64,000 nt of DNA, from the NCBI GenBank assembly GCA_012932295.1, contig JAAONU010000062.1, positions 258,001 to 322,000 of the forward strand, given 5' to 3'. Shown piece by piece: positions 1-11,937 of this stretch. The DNA comes from Cyclina sinensis. Taxonomy: Eukaryota > Mollusca > Bivalvia > Venerida > Veneridae. Under the pieces are notes generated by a model. It was not told where the DNA came from. It did not search any database and was given only the letters and a program-made list of their open reading frames with translations. The translations under genes were made by a program, and so were the position numbers. Position 1 is the stretch's first letter. Each line of letters starts with the position of its first letter.

Positions 1-179
1 CATTCAAATTTACAATAGGTGAAAACAAATGAACACAATTCAGAGGGAGATATTATGGTCATTTGAGACTCTAATCAAAACTTTCTAATTATCTGTGTAT
101 TTTCAAAACAGTTTATGTAACTCATTCGGTTGAAGTCTAAGGAATACGCTGACATCAAATCGTTGATGTAAACCTTAGA
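1..179. other. left edge, no feature seen
   Basis: AT-rich sequence outside the large inverted repeat. I see no coding frame, repeat or RNA signal here. Confidence 0.5.
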
Positions 180-1790
180 TAACACGTTCTTTTTTGGATT
201 GACCCTGTTCTCCTTTGTCCAATAGTTATTGACTTTACAACCATTACAACCTTCTTTTGCACAATTTGTACTTACAATTCGACATTTATTACTCTTATAT
301 GCACTTTTTTTAGTTTAGATTTGTTGATGTTATCAATTAAACTGTGGAAAAATATATAAACAGTCTAAGTCTTTGACAAAATTTAACCATCATAGCGACA
401 TATTTAGAAACCTGCACAATGACTGAATTCAGTCAAGTAAACAATTTTTAGTATTTGAGATTTTGCATGGTTCCAATTTAAGATAAATCTGTTCATTTTA
501 TACAACAAACTGACATAACATTTACTTTAATCAAATTTCATATCGTGACTGAATTCAGGCACTATCAAGTTGTTTTCTTCAACAACTTCGCTCCACGAAC
601 ATGACAAAAACGATCAAATGTTGTTTATTTTGTATCTGACCGAATTCAGTCAGGTGGTTGGAAATGTTTGTTCGGAAGGGAGACAAACGAAGAAAACTGT
701 ATTGCTCAAATTGACCGAATTCAGTCACGGCATAACGTTAATATTTTAGTCATAAAAATTAAACCTTTATACAGCTAGCGTTGTCACAGGTATTTTCTGT
801 AATGCATATTAATTGTAAATCATTGTGAATCATTATGTAACAACACCTCCTGGATTAGTCTAGCAGCGTCATCATCTTACAAGTTGCTAGTTTATAGAAT
901 TCAACACATTCTGGATTTAAGAACACTATTATTAAAGCCTCACGTATTTCAATGAAAGAAATGTTTCTGACTGAAGATAAAAATAAAATAAAAAGGTTAT
1001 ATAATAAAAAAGAGTAAAAACGTAGTGTTTATTATGAAAGTAGACGATTCGAAATAGTCAATAATAATAAGTTGAGCTTGCACATGTAAAAGTTCTTACA
1101 GACAAAGCAAAAGCAGTTTCTGTCATAATAATTATAACTGTATTACTTATAAAATAAAGCATAACCTCCTTAAAATTCTAGATATTGAAAGGAGTTTTAA
1201 TTGTGCAAAGGCTAATACACTCCACGAACATATAAACTATAAAATATGTAACCTGCAAATTTCAGTATGCGAGAGTGGCGTGGCTTATAGTTTATGAGTA
1301 TGATGTACAGCTTTTATTTTCAAGTGAACTGGTATTTTTTCTCTTTTAGTTATGGTAAAGGTATTATAAGTCTTTAAATAAGCCAGCGAATACTTTATTA
1401 AGATTTAAGTATATTTTCAAATGTAACGTCTCATGCACATGTAAATGTAATTCGACAGTAAAAGGTACACAATTGCATTCAATTTTCAATGCTCAACACA
1501 TTATATTTGGCGCTTGTAAATACTAAGAACGTTTTTGAATGGCAATGCAACATTATCAGCACGAATTTGTTATAAACACATGCCTGTCGTTTATATAGTA
1601 GCATAACACACTGTGCTTGAGGATTGAACAAATCCCTGCAGACCTTGAACATGTATTCAAAGTCAAATGCCAGGAATGATCTGGTACACATTCTCTTTCT
1701 AAGACCAATTATACGCCTTGAATATCTTAATTATATAAAGATATATATAGAGTTATAAAGATATACATTTTCGGGAAGGAAGCATCATAT
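180..1790 (+). repeat. left arm of large inverted repeat
   Basis: This arm matches the reverse complement of 4755-6003 along most of its length. The outer ends are AACACGTTCTTTTTTGGATT here and its near complement at 5985-6003. Shared landmarks run in the same order, including the frame reading CTRSFLAFDFEYM (near 1650, and 4820 inverted). The arm holds four palindromes of the type TGACTGAATTCAGTCA (420-435, 545-562, 636-653, 711-728). It is a few hundred bases longer than its partner because of an insertion or loss around 800-1440. No transposase is visible, so this is a foldback-like or non-autonomous structure of unknown family. Confidence 0.8.
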
Positions 1791-1883
1791 AATCAATGGG
1801 GCTGAGATTTGCGTTTCAAAATATGTGCTGTAAGGAACTTGGTTTATGAAGGAAGTATTTGTGCGACGGTATTTTTAGTCTAG

Positions 1884-2110
1884 TTAAAGCTTATTTATTC
1901 TGCATCGATTGTGAAACAAATTATTCCAACTAAAATAAATCAGACTCGATAACAGCTTTCGGGTTGAAACCAATCCTCGCCTCGAATGTAGATTGTGGAA
2001 ACTGCAGAAAATCTCATCCCACGTTGGATTCGAACCTGCAATCTCCGGATCTGGAGTCCGACGCTCTACCCATCTGGATAATGAAATTGTGTGTTTCATT
2101 TTATGTTGAT
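1884..2110 (-). mobile_element. tRNA-derived SINE-like sequence (tRNA-Trp-like head)
   Basis: On the minus strand, 2090 to about 2016 reads as a degenerate tRNA. It has a D-arm-like GGGTAGAGCG, an anticodon arm CGGACTCCAGATCCG whose loop would present CCA (Trp), and the B box GGTTCGAATCC. The T stem does not pair well and no matching acceptor stem is present, so it is not a working tRNA gene. A decayed tRNA-headed SINE sitting in the spacer of the inverted repeat is the best reading. The 76-residue open frame over it is a tRNA translation artefact. Confidence 0.55.
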
Positions 2111-2534
2111 TCAACCATTTAATTGCAAAAAAAGTTGTTTTTCTTTTGTTATAACTTAGGAAAGTAAATGGGGACGAGTTCGTTCATATATACATTTTTT
2201 TTGTTTTATAGTTCTATCCACCACAACCAATATGTTGTAATTCGAAATCAGGTTAGCAAATATTGAACACAGCTCGAAAAGAAAGTTATTACTTGTCAGA
2301 CTGTTTCCCTGATATGCATGTTTAAACTGTTTATAATCACAGTGGTTTTGTCTGGGCTGTGCAGCGGCCGTAAAACATCTTCACGTACTTTCGAGCAATA
2401 CCGTCGTCCTTAGGGATCCCATTTCACAATCTTTTTTCGCCCAATTCGATTTTTTTAAAAGAGGATTTTACACCAAAATCCTCTGTTGGGTGATCAAAAA
2501 CACGATTTTAACATCATTTTTTACTTGATTTTAG

Positions 2535-4390
2535 AACAAACCGTGGAAATTTCCACGCCATACATCGGAAAATAGCAAAAAATCTGATAAAATATTGCCG
2601 AATTTCTATCGTGCGTGGAAATTTCCACGCCCTTATTCAGAAAATAACAAGAAAAATTTAATGAATCATTGCCAAAATTCATTCCCCTTAGAAATTTACA
2701 CGCTTTATTCAACATGCTAAAAAGGTTGGATAAAACACAACAACACAATATATGAAAAATAATAATAACATTTATTTACAAATCGTGTACAAAAACTTAA
2801 TAGTTTTGGCCAGCTCTACAAAACTGAAATCTAACGAAGTGAAACATGTAAGCGTGGGCATTTCCACGGTTGAGATGTATATAATTGTAAATATTAAAAT
2901 CATGACAAAAATATACAATTGCAAGCGTGGAAATTTCAACGCTTTTTAAAACTATTATAGTCGATTTGTTGGCGTAGAAATTGCCACCCCTCGTATGAAA
3001 TATGTAATGAACAATTTGACACCGTGGGAAAGTTCATGCTTAGACATAACTTAAGTAATTCGATTGAAAATTAAAACCGAAAGGTAACAAGCGATTGAAA
3101 TAAAAAAGAAATGAATCAGTAAAGTTTATCAAATTTGAAACATGTGAGAAGAGGTATCTTACCGTGGAAATTTTCATGCCCCTTTCAAAAAATGTTTTTT
3201 TTTTGTTTTTTGTTTTTTTTTGTTTTTTTTTTTTTTCGATTTGAAATAAACCTTTGCAAAAAAGGGGAAATTTCCACGCCTCTCATATAATGTAACGAGT
3301 TTGATACCGTGGATAGTGAAGCGTGGAAATTTACACGGTTAGCTTGTATATGAGAATTACTAACTGAAAACTATTGGAATAGATAGAGACAATATCAAGC
3401 GTGGAAATTTCCACGCTCTTGCGAGGCGGCGTGGAAATTTCCACGCCCACAAATCTTCTATAAGAGTAAGAAAGTAATGATTCTTTTGATGCCGCGAAAG
3501 CTTCCACGCTTGTGCAGTAACAAATAAAATATAAAAGTCTCACAAGATGAAAACAAAATTTAACATTGTAAGTTAATGGCAAATATCATGATATGCCAAA
3601 AATACAGAAATACAAGCGTGGAAATTTCCACGCTTATGGTTGTTTTTAAGTTGTCAAATGATGCCATCAACTCATAATATTTAAATAACTAAGTTGACCA
3701 ACTGAAATGCATACTACTCCAAGCGTGGCAATTTCCACACTTCGAAAATTAAAAATAGTACTCCCCCAACTTAAATAAAAAAATAAAATATTCATAAACT
3801 ATATCAGTCATGGACATTTCCACGCTTATTTTTGCTTTTCAGCTGTGAAATGATGTCATCAGGTTAAATATATAACCACACGAAACCAAGTTAACAAACT
3901 GAAACACATACTACTCCAGGCGTGGAAATTTCCACGCTTCGAACTCCCCGAATTAAATGAAATAAAAAACGAAAATAAAAGAGAAAATAATAAGATATGC
4001 ATAATATATTTCAGGCATGGATATTCCCACGCTAGTCATTAATAGGTAAGAACGATTAAAATATTTTTCAGATTTTAGGTGTGAAAAAAATAAATATCCT
4101 GTTCAGAACAAATCGTAGACATTTCCGCATTCCTTCACAAAACATTATTTTTCGACTTCGATTATTTTAACATTAAAGAACTTATTTCAAATCTCAAATG
4201 TTATAGCATAACTGAACTAAGAAACATGCATAATCTTTCATGCGTGGTTACTTCTATGCCCATTTAAGGATATTTAAATGTATTCATTAAGTGTTGATCT
4301 GATCTATAATTACAAGTCGAATAATTTCTATTTTCATCATAAATAGATATATTACGTGAAAGATAGTATTTAACGGCACGGAAGCTTAAT
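2535..4390. repeat. cluster of dispersed GTGGAAATTTCCAC palindromes
   Basis: About 20 copies of one palindrome are scattered at irregular spacing. Six carry the perfect 14-mer (2543-2556, 2615-2628, 3401-3414, 3431-3444, 3618-3631, 3922-3935), often extended to AAGCGTGG...CCACGCTT. The others differ by one to five bases (for example near 2850, 2921, 2971, 3022, 3160, 3264, 3320, 3490, 3721, 3808, 4013, 4113, 4240). The flanks between copies are unrelated AT-rich sequence, so this is not an ordinary tandem array. The small open frames here repeat the peptide GVEIST because they read through the palindromes; they are not genes. Confidence 0.85.
3189..3237. repeat. T-rich homopolymer/(T7-11 G) tract
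   Basis: This is a run of thymines interrupted by single guanines, inside the palindrome cluster. It is a simple low-complexity tract with no other signal. Confidence 0.8.
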
Positions 4391-4754
4391 TAAGAAAAAT
4401 CATTGAGACATACTAATTATAAGTAACTATTGCATATTGTTTTTACCAATGTGATTTATCAACAGTAATTCAATCAATCTGTAACATCACTTGTCATAAA
4501 ATTTTGCTCTCAAATTAAACATATGACTATATCATAAAAAATGTTAATTGCTTTGTTTTGACAGTTATGCAGAATATACAAGGGTCCTTTTTGGGTAGGC
4601 TAATTTGCATAAATTCTACAGTATAAGGCGTGATTTATGGATATTTGACATTTCAGTCACTCAGACTGATATGCTTTTTGTTGGCTATGTTGGGAGGCTG
4701 TGGTTTCTGAGTGTGTTTTTTCCTGATATGTAGGTTTCACTTTAATTTTTCAAA

Positions 4755-6003
4755 AAGAATTTCCCGGGGGATAATATATAATTGAGATATTCAAAGCGTA
4801 TAATTGAACTTATAAAGAGAATGTGTACCCAATCATTCCTGGCATTTGACTTTGAATACATGTTTATCAAACATTAAAAGCACAGATCACAGTCTGCAGG
4901 GATTTTTGCAATTCACAAGCATAGTGTATTATGCTACTGTATATACGACAGACGTTGTTTGGAAAATATATGTGTGTATAGCGAATTCGTGCTGATTATG
5001 TTTACAACCGTTCAAATGCGTTCTTAGTTTTACAAGCGACAAATATAATATGTTGATGGAATTTATTTTTGATCATTGAAAATTAAATGCAGTTGTGTGT
5101 TTTTTACTGTCGAATTACAAGTACATGTGCATGAGTCGTTACATTTGAAAATAAACTAAAAGAAGTAATAAGTTCATGTTTTGTGATTTGTGTGTCGACA
5201 TTTACATTTTAACATAATTTCAATAACTTAACCCTGTTCACGAAAAGTCGTCAATAGAGCCATACAATGGTCATTCGAGATTTTATTATATCACCTTTTT
5301 ATTTTATGTTTTTATTCAGTTAGTAATTATCCAATCCAGTAAGTGTTTTACATAATGATTCATATTTAGTATGCATAACAAATTTACTTGAAAGCGAACA
5401 GAATAAAGGTTTTATCCTTTATGACTAATAAAATTGTTAAATTAGCTATGCCGTGACTGAATTCGGTCAATTTGAGCTATACAGTTTTCTCCGTTTGTCT
5501 CCCTTCCGAACAAGCATTTCCAACCATCTGACTGAATTCGGTCAGATAACACAGGAACAACAGTTGATCGATTTCGTTGAGCGAAGTTGTTTAAGAAAGC
5601 AACTTGATAGTGACTGAATTCAGTCACGATATGAAATTAGATTATATTTTATGTTCTGTCAGTTTGTTGTATAAAATGAACACATTTATCACAATTTTAA
5701 ATCTAAACAATGCGAAATCTCAAATACTGAAAATGGTTTACTTGACTGAATTCAGTCATCGTGCAGGTTTTTAATTATGTAGCTATGGTGGTTTAATTTT
5801 GCCAAAGATGTAGACTGCTTATATTTTATTCCACAGTTGATATCATCCACAACTCTAAACTAAAAACGTGCATGATACTGCATAAAAACCTGTATAAGTT
5901 TCGCATCGCAAGTACAAATTATACAAAAGAGAGTTGTAATGGTAGTAAAGTCGGTAACTATTGGGCAAAAGAGAACATGGTCAATCTAGAAAAAGAACGT
6001 GTT
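4755..6003 (-). repeat. right arm of large inverted repeat
   Basis: This is the inverted copy of 180-1790. It keeps the four matching palindromes (5453-5470, 5528-5545, 5610-5627, 5742-5759), all of the type GTGACTGAATTCRGTCA(C/G). It ends at GAACGTGTT near 6003, matching AACACGTTC at 180. Divergence between the arms is moderate, with many substitutions and short indels, so the duplication is not recent. The 61-residue open frame in this arm has no recognisable product. Confidence 0.8.
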
Positions 6004-9000
6004 AGAATATAAATTTATGGTAGTTACGTTTTTTTTTTTTTCTGAATGATGATTAAAACTAGTTGAAAACAAAAGTTCCGTACCATTCGGTGATATTAAA
6101 CAGTCACTAAACTTTAGGCGTATCTATTATCTTTTACATCGAGCAAATTTTCGGAATCCGTTTCCAGGTCTTTTATGCAGCCGCCTATATATCATTTTAC
6201 AGCAAGTGGTAGTATGAACACTTTAAGTGTCGTAGATGTCATTGTCGTAATGCAAGTTCAATATGGTAATCGTAAGCGTGTTTGTATCTAAACTGAAGCT
6301 GTACTATGTGTGTAGAGTAACCGGATCCAGGCCATATGACGTAAGTTAAAGTTGAAGTAAATATAAAGCTCGGTCTCATTAAATTCAAAACAGAAAAAAA
6401 TAGTAAAAATAAAGACATTGATATAAACATCAAAATAAGCCGATATAGTTACAGCCTACAATAAATATAGACTAAAGTTAACACACAGACTATGATAAAG
6501 AAACAACTTATACTTTGTAATTTATAGAAAGCGATGTAACAGTTAAGAACGGCAAATCCAGCTCACACATTTCTTTTCCAGACCCAGTTTTATTATTAAC
6601 CAATATTTTGAAAACGGTACGCGTAGAACTGCAGAAAACACATACTTCCTGTTTAACTTGTACGTTTACAAATTGAAAATCGTGTCATTTAAGAGAATTA
6701 AAAACAACAGATCAGAACAAATGGAATTATTCAATAAACTGTGCAATAACAGTAGTAAATCCCCATTAGTAACACACAGTACAAAGCATACTTAGTTTAT
6801 ATTTAATCACAGTGAGTTCTTTTTTTTAGATAACATTCTTCATTTAGTAGCAATTGTACATTTTTGTTAAATTTATCATTGAATATTGAATTAAAGTATG
6901 AAAAAGTATTGACAACCTTATGCACACATACTTTTGTACATTATAAGACTTTTCAGTTATAACTGATAGTCTCGTACAGACCCATTCTTAAATGCGAGTT
7001 TTTATATTCGACTCCTTATATAATAAAAAAAGAAATAAATAAATAAAATCGTGGAAGAGAACAGAACAACCAACTCTTTCATCGGGCAAACACTGATGCA
7101 GTTTTAGCGTTTATCGTGTTAAAGTCAAATCTAGAAGAAAAAAGGGGTTCATACCGTATCAGATATTTTACTGAAGAACATGTTGATATTAGATTCTGTA
7201 AATATCTGCAAAAAAATATTCTCTCAAAGAACCTAAACAATTTGTTTAAATACAGAAACAATGGGACGTCTTTCAGAAGTTCAAAGTTAGATATAAATGT
7301 TCCGCATCTGTTGTGAATGATTTTTAACCAATCAACTTTTATTTATTAGTAAGTCGCAAATCAAATATATGGCCAACAACAATAACAACAACAACATCAA
7401 AATAAATAAATAAAACTAGTGAGGAGAATGCATAGCTTTTATTTATCTATTTTTATTATACGTTTTTAATAGTTATATTATCTATGTCGAAAGCTAAATA
7501 TACACTCTTTCAAAAGAATTCCAGGTACACGTTACCAAGCGATATTTATAGAATGGAAATCACATATAAGTTTGTTTGTCGTGTGCTTCTTTAGCAAGCA
7601 AAATCCTTTAAACAAATACAGTATAAACTAGTGAGCTCTAAATGACAACAGTCTTTAAATGACATTCACTATATTTCTTTGGTCCTTTTGGTAACATGTA
7701 GTTGTTAAATATGAACTCTGGTTAATCTTAAATGCTTGGTATTAACTCACAGGTTTTTCGTGTATCGCAGGAGTCTCTCAAAAGAAGTACACTAGATAAA
7801 CTTAATAAATCACCATTGTCTATTCAGAGTAGATAGGTGCGTGACGTTTGAATTTTGATATGACCAGCTAAGACTAATTAAACAATTACAATTTATTGAA
7901 GAAACCACAGTCTCAGTTGAAAAAAGAATAAATGGAATTTTCACTGCGCTAAGAATTGTATTTATATTTATACCACTTAAATATTTCCATGCGCTGCATT
8001 CAGGCATTTTAATTGTGTGATCCAGCTAAAAACATTACACCAGTAACTGAACCTGTTCTTCTTTTCTTTTTTTTACAAATTAGACTGTTCTTTAAATAGA
8101 CAGATGTTAATAAATTAAAATAACAACTACTGTAGCTGTTTGGTAATTTTAGTTATGTCTTTATTTCTTACAATCGTAGAAAGATATTGTATTAAGTCTG
8201 TGCTGTGTAGCTTAATACAATTAAATCGTAGTTTGCCTCATAATTAAGTTCATTTTTTTTAATCTATGCTAGGTTTAGATCATTATTTGTCACATAAAGT
8301 GTAAGCGGTTAACTTTTTTGTTGCCCTTGAATGATTAAGAGGTCTGTATTGTTTTGTTTTTTTTTTTGTTTTTTTTTTTTTGGATTTAGTAAAAAAGAAA
8401 GTGTCGGACGTATCGTATTATATTTAATTCAAACTAAAATTAATCAAAACAAAACTTTTTTGCAAAATCAAAATCTGCGTGCTACCTAGTTGGGTTCAAG
8501 AGAAACGGTCTGACCCAACGTTGAGCTTTGATAAACAGCCATACAACGGAAATGATGTGTGTTCGTTTTCATTGTCATCACCAAATGATACCAGACTACA
8601 TTAACATTTTAAGCAGACGTCACTTTCTATTTATTTGTTTCACATTTCAAACTTATGAATAATGCTTAATAGCACAAAAGCACAACAATAAAGAACGGAA
8701 GCATCAATGATTTATGTGACACAAAATAACATTGAATTATTGCGAAAACAGAAGTCGAAAGGTTATTCATGTTTAAATATGGCTCAGTATGTAAATTAAC
8801 GATATTTACTTAATACATAATAACTAAAAGTAAACGTGTTTAAAACAGTTTCATTCTATGGCGCTTGATAAATCTAGTTTACTTCAATATACAATTTTCA
8901 TGTGATTGCCTCATAAAATGCCTTCCACTTGTTTGTATTTTTACAAAAGCGTCGAGATAGCTACGCCTACAGTGAGGGTTAGGGGTTAACTCTTTTTTAT

Positions 9001-9360
9001 CTGCAAGAAAAGACATCATGCAAATTTCTATTTTTCAATAAATGAAAACAAACAACACAAATAGTACCAAGCGTTTATTTTTATGTTTTTATTTTTTTAT
9101 TTTTTTTAAACTTAAAATGAATGTTTAGAATAGATAAAACTTTTAATACAAATTTTTGATTGGCATAATAAAACAATATATGGTCTGTTCGGTCTTAAAT
9201 AGAATTTACTTAATATTGAATACGCAATTCAATTTCATTAAGGAATAGAAACATGTTCAGAAAAAATGCAAAAAAGCGGAGCGGTTTTTTTGGAAAGTGT
9301 TCGGAACGAACTTACTATAGCCAAATTATTTTTATAAGTAATGTTTTCATGTAATAAGTT
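6004..9360. other. AT-rich intergenic stretch
   Basis: I see no gene in this 3.4 kb. Short open frames (6239-6433, 7079-7316 on both strands, 7810-8007) match nothing I recognise and have no exon-like borders. Low-complexity T tracts occur at 8350-8380 and 9083-9110. Confidence 0.5.
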
Positions 9361-9753
9361 TTAAAGGGGCTGTGATCCAGATGACAAAAAAAAAGTTTTC
9401 TTGTATTATAAATTTCTTGTAGTATTTATGATTTATGCTTAAAAAATAACTTACTGACAAAAAATAAGTCAAATAATTACATTATAAATTGATTTTATTC
9501 CCTTTCAAAGTGCTATACCGTAACGGGACGGTATAACTATATTGTATAACATTTAAAGTAAATATCTTTAATATCACATGCGTTAACATGAGGGTCCAGA
9601 GTTCAAACCAGGCTGGAGCGAAAATATTTTTTTGTAATTCTATTATGACTTTTATAATCAGTTTTGAAGTAAAATATTATGTTGTTATAATCTCACGGCA
9701 TCTAAATATATAATTTATAAAAAAAAGTCAAATCTGGAGTACAGCCTCTTTAA
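9361..9753 (+). mobile_element. TTAA-flanked short TIR element (MITE-like), copy A
   Basis: The element is bounded by TTAA at both ends (9361-9364, 9750-9753). The termini are imperfect inverted repeats: TTAAAGGGGCTGTGATCCAG on the left against TTAAAGAGGCTGTACTCCAG read inward from the right. An inverted homologous copy lies at 45906-46352, also ending in TTAA, so the boundaries are supported by two independent insertions. It has no coding capacity. The interior contains a Pol III B-box-like GTTCAAACC at 9603-9611. TTAA targets are known for piggyBac and Kolobok transposases, but the termini alone do not say which. Confidence 0.75.
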
Positions 9754-10019
9754 TTATGTACAAATGTTGTTTTACAGTTTTGTTTATATCCAATTGTTCA
9801 TTTGAATGGGAAACAATGTCACAACGACACATTACTAGGAAATGTGCGTGTTCCCATAGAAAATTTGTTTTGGCATGTGTTGACAAGAGGTATTCACGTT
9901 TCTTTTCATTATAGAAATATTTCAGCGTTTTGCGTAGAGTCGGTTCCGAAATCGATAATTACACAACATTTTTAAAGGTCATATAATCCCTTCGCCATTA
10001 ATGGACTGCAAATACCTAC
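9754..10019. other. no feature seen
   Basis: AT-rich spacer between the TTAA element and the first minisatellite block. Nothing is recognisable. Confidence 0.4.
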
Positions 10020-10965
10020 CTACGGTGCTTAAGTTTTCAGAAGGAGTAGTTTGCACTGGCAATAGTTATCAAAAGCAGTAATTGACAGTATCAGTAGTTG
10101 GCATCAGCCGCAATTATTTAAAGCGAACTCGGTAATTTATTTTATTTTTTTTGTCAAAATCTTTTAAAATGAAATTTATGTTTGTGATTAATATCCTTTT
10201 TCAAAATATCTAAGCACTTTCAATCTCCGATAATAAACATTGTTATGCTAGAGAAGTTTACACGCTGTTTGAACACGCATTGTGTACAGGTAAGCTATCG
10301 AGACGCGTCATAAGCTTTGGCTGAGATATAAATAATATAATGGAAATTAAAGGTTATCTAGAAGGCAGTAGTTATCAAATCATAAGTTTATAGTAGCAGT
10401 AGTTGACAGTGCAGAAGTAGTCGATACTAACAGTAGTTATCAAAGGCAGTAGTTGACAGTAGCAGTAGTTATCAAAAGAGGTAGTTTGTGGTAGCAGTAG
10501 TTGGCAGTAGCAGTAGTTGGCAGAAGAAGGAGTAGTTGGCAGGCAACAGTAGTCGGTACTAGCAGTTGCTATCAGAAGTAGTAGTTTGTGGTAGCATTAG
10601 TTAGCAGTAGGAGTAATTGCCAGTAGTAGTAGTATTTGGCAGTGCAGCAGTAGTTGTCAAACGCAGTAGTTTGTAGTAGCAGTAGTTCGCAGTTATAGTA
10701 GTTGGCAGTAACAGTTGTTGGCAGTAGCACTAGTTGGCAGTGAATCGGTAGAAGGCACTAGCAGTATATATCAAAGGCAGTAGTCTGTAGAAGCAGTAGT
10801 TGGCAGTAGCAGTAGTTGGCAGTAGCAGAAGTTGGTTGTAGTAGTATTAGGCAGTGCAGCAGTAGATTGCAATAGCAGTAGTTATCAAAAGGAGTAGTTG
10901 ACAGTAGCAGTAGTTGTTACTATTAGTAATTGTCAGAAGCAGTAGTTTGTAGTGGTTATATAACG
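10020..10965. repeat. GTAGTTGGCAGTAGCA minisatellite, block 1
   Basis: This is a degenerate tandem array built from GCAGTAGTTGGCAGTA-like and GTAGTTATCAAAGGCA-like units of about 15-24 bp, with frequent small changes. The same vocabulary recurs at 11445-11700 and 14040-15705. Low complexity makes any reading frame through it meaningless. Confidence 0.85.
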
Positions 10966-10975
10966 TGAAGCAGAA

Positions 10976-11440
10976 ACACACGTTATTTATCCCCTTCCGC
11001 AAAGCGGGGAGGCGATTACAGGAATGACTTTCGTCTGTCAGTCCGTCCGTCAGTACGTCCGTTCGAACGTCCGCCCGTCATAATTTTGTCCGGAGCATAA
11101 CACAAAAACTATGGGAGATATCAAGACCAAACTTCATAGGTAGTTAGATCTCATTAAGGAGTTATTGCCTTTTGAAATTTCTCATACTTATTTTTTGTCC
11201 GGGCATATCTCACAAAGTATAAGAGATATTAACAATAAACATTATTGGTAGATAGATCTCTATGAGGAGAAGTACAGCGTACAAAAACCGTAACTCTGTT
11301 TTGCATAATTTAGGAGTCATTACCATTTGTTATTTTTCATACTTATATACTATATACATATTAAACAATAATCCTTTTGCAATTGGCATTTATTCGGGGA
11401 GCATTCATCGGTTCTACCGATTTCTGGTTTTAACGTAAAG
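10976..11440. repeat. dispersed repeat with cagtccgtccgtc tract
   Basis: This repeat starts CCCTTCCGCAAAGCGGGGAG, continues through a GTCCGTCCGTCAG-like tract, then 'gtccggagcataacacaaaaact'-type text that is repeated internally at about 11200. The same wording (ccgtccgtcc, gtccggag, ccataactc) recurs at 33535-34480, so these are two members of one family. It has no open frame. It interrupts the minisatellite. Confidence 0.65.
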
Positions 11441-11444
11441 CGGT

Positions 11445-11700
11445 AGCGGCATTTGAAAATAGCAGCAGTCTTTAAAAGCAAATGTAGTTGCATTAATTAG
11501 TTAGTTAATTATTAGTTAGTAGTAGTATTATAACGTGAACAGTTAGCAGTACTTGGCAGTAGCAGCAATAGAAAACAGCAGCATATGCAAAAGTAGTATT
11601 TAAATTTAATACCAATCAATAGCAGTATAGTGTAGTTGACACTGGTAGCAGTTGCCAGCAAAAGAAATTGGTAGAAGCGGTAATACGTAGAAGTATTTAA
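11445..11700. repeat. GTAGTTGGCAGTAGCA minisatellite, block 2
   Basis: This is a short, more degenerate stretch of the same cagtagttggcagtagcag vocabulary as blocks 1 and 3. It ends where a possible exon begins. Confidence 0.7.
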
Positions 11701-11720
11701 ACGTAGTGTTACAGGGGACC

Positions 11721-11838
11721 TCAGGGATAAGAAACAAAAATCCTCTTCAGGTTGAGTTTGTCTATTCTTGTTGATAACAACCGACAGATCTTGTCATTCT
11801 TCTCACATAAACTAGCGACCAGGTCATGAAACAACTTC
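11721..11838 (-). CDS. candidate terminal exon, unknown protein
   Basis: On the minus strand a splice acceptor (TTCTGAATTATAG) precedes 38 open codons and a TGA at 11723-11721. The peptide includes KLFHDLVASLCEKNDKICR and ends IFVSYP. Its composition is that of a real protein rather than repeat translation, and it lies in non-repeat sequence. The frame is entered after one base. That does not fit directly with the other minus-strand candidate exon at 13562-13661, which leaves in phase 1 and would create a stop at the join. Family unknown; a chance open frame remains possible. Confidence 0.25.
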
Positions 11839-11937
11839 CTATAATTCAGAAATAAAACAAACCCTACATAAATGTATGATTACAAATTACTCTTAACAGA
11901 TTACAAAAGACAAATTAACTTCATGTATGTTTGAATA

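Noticed and set aside
2016..2090. Functional tRNA-Trp gene on the minus strand
   Set aside because: The anticodon arm and B box are good, but the T stem does not pair and no acceptor stem is present.
2521..3582. Open frames repeating GVEIST in the palindrome cluster
   Set aside because: The peptide is simply the palindrome translated; there is no conserved protein between the copies.
9580..9625. Functional tRNA gene inside the TTAA element
   Set aside because: Only a B-box-like segment remains in this copy, and the arms do not fold as a tRNA.
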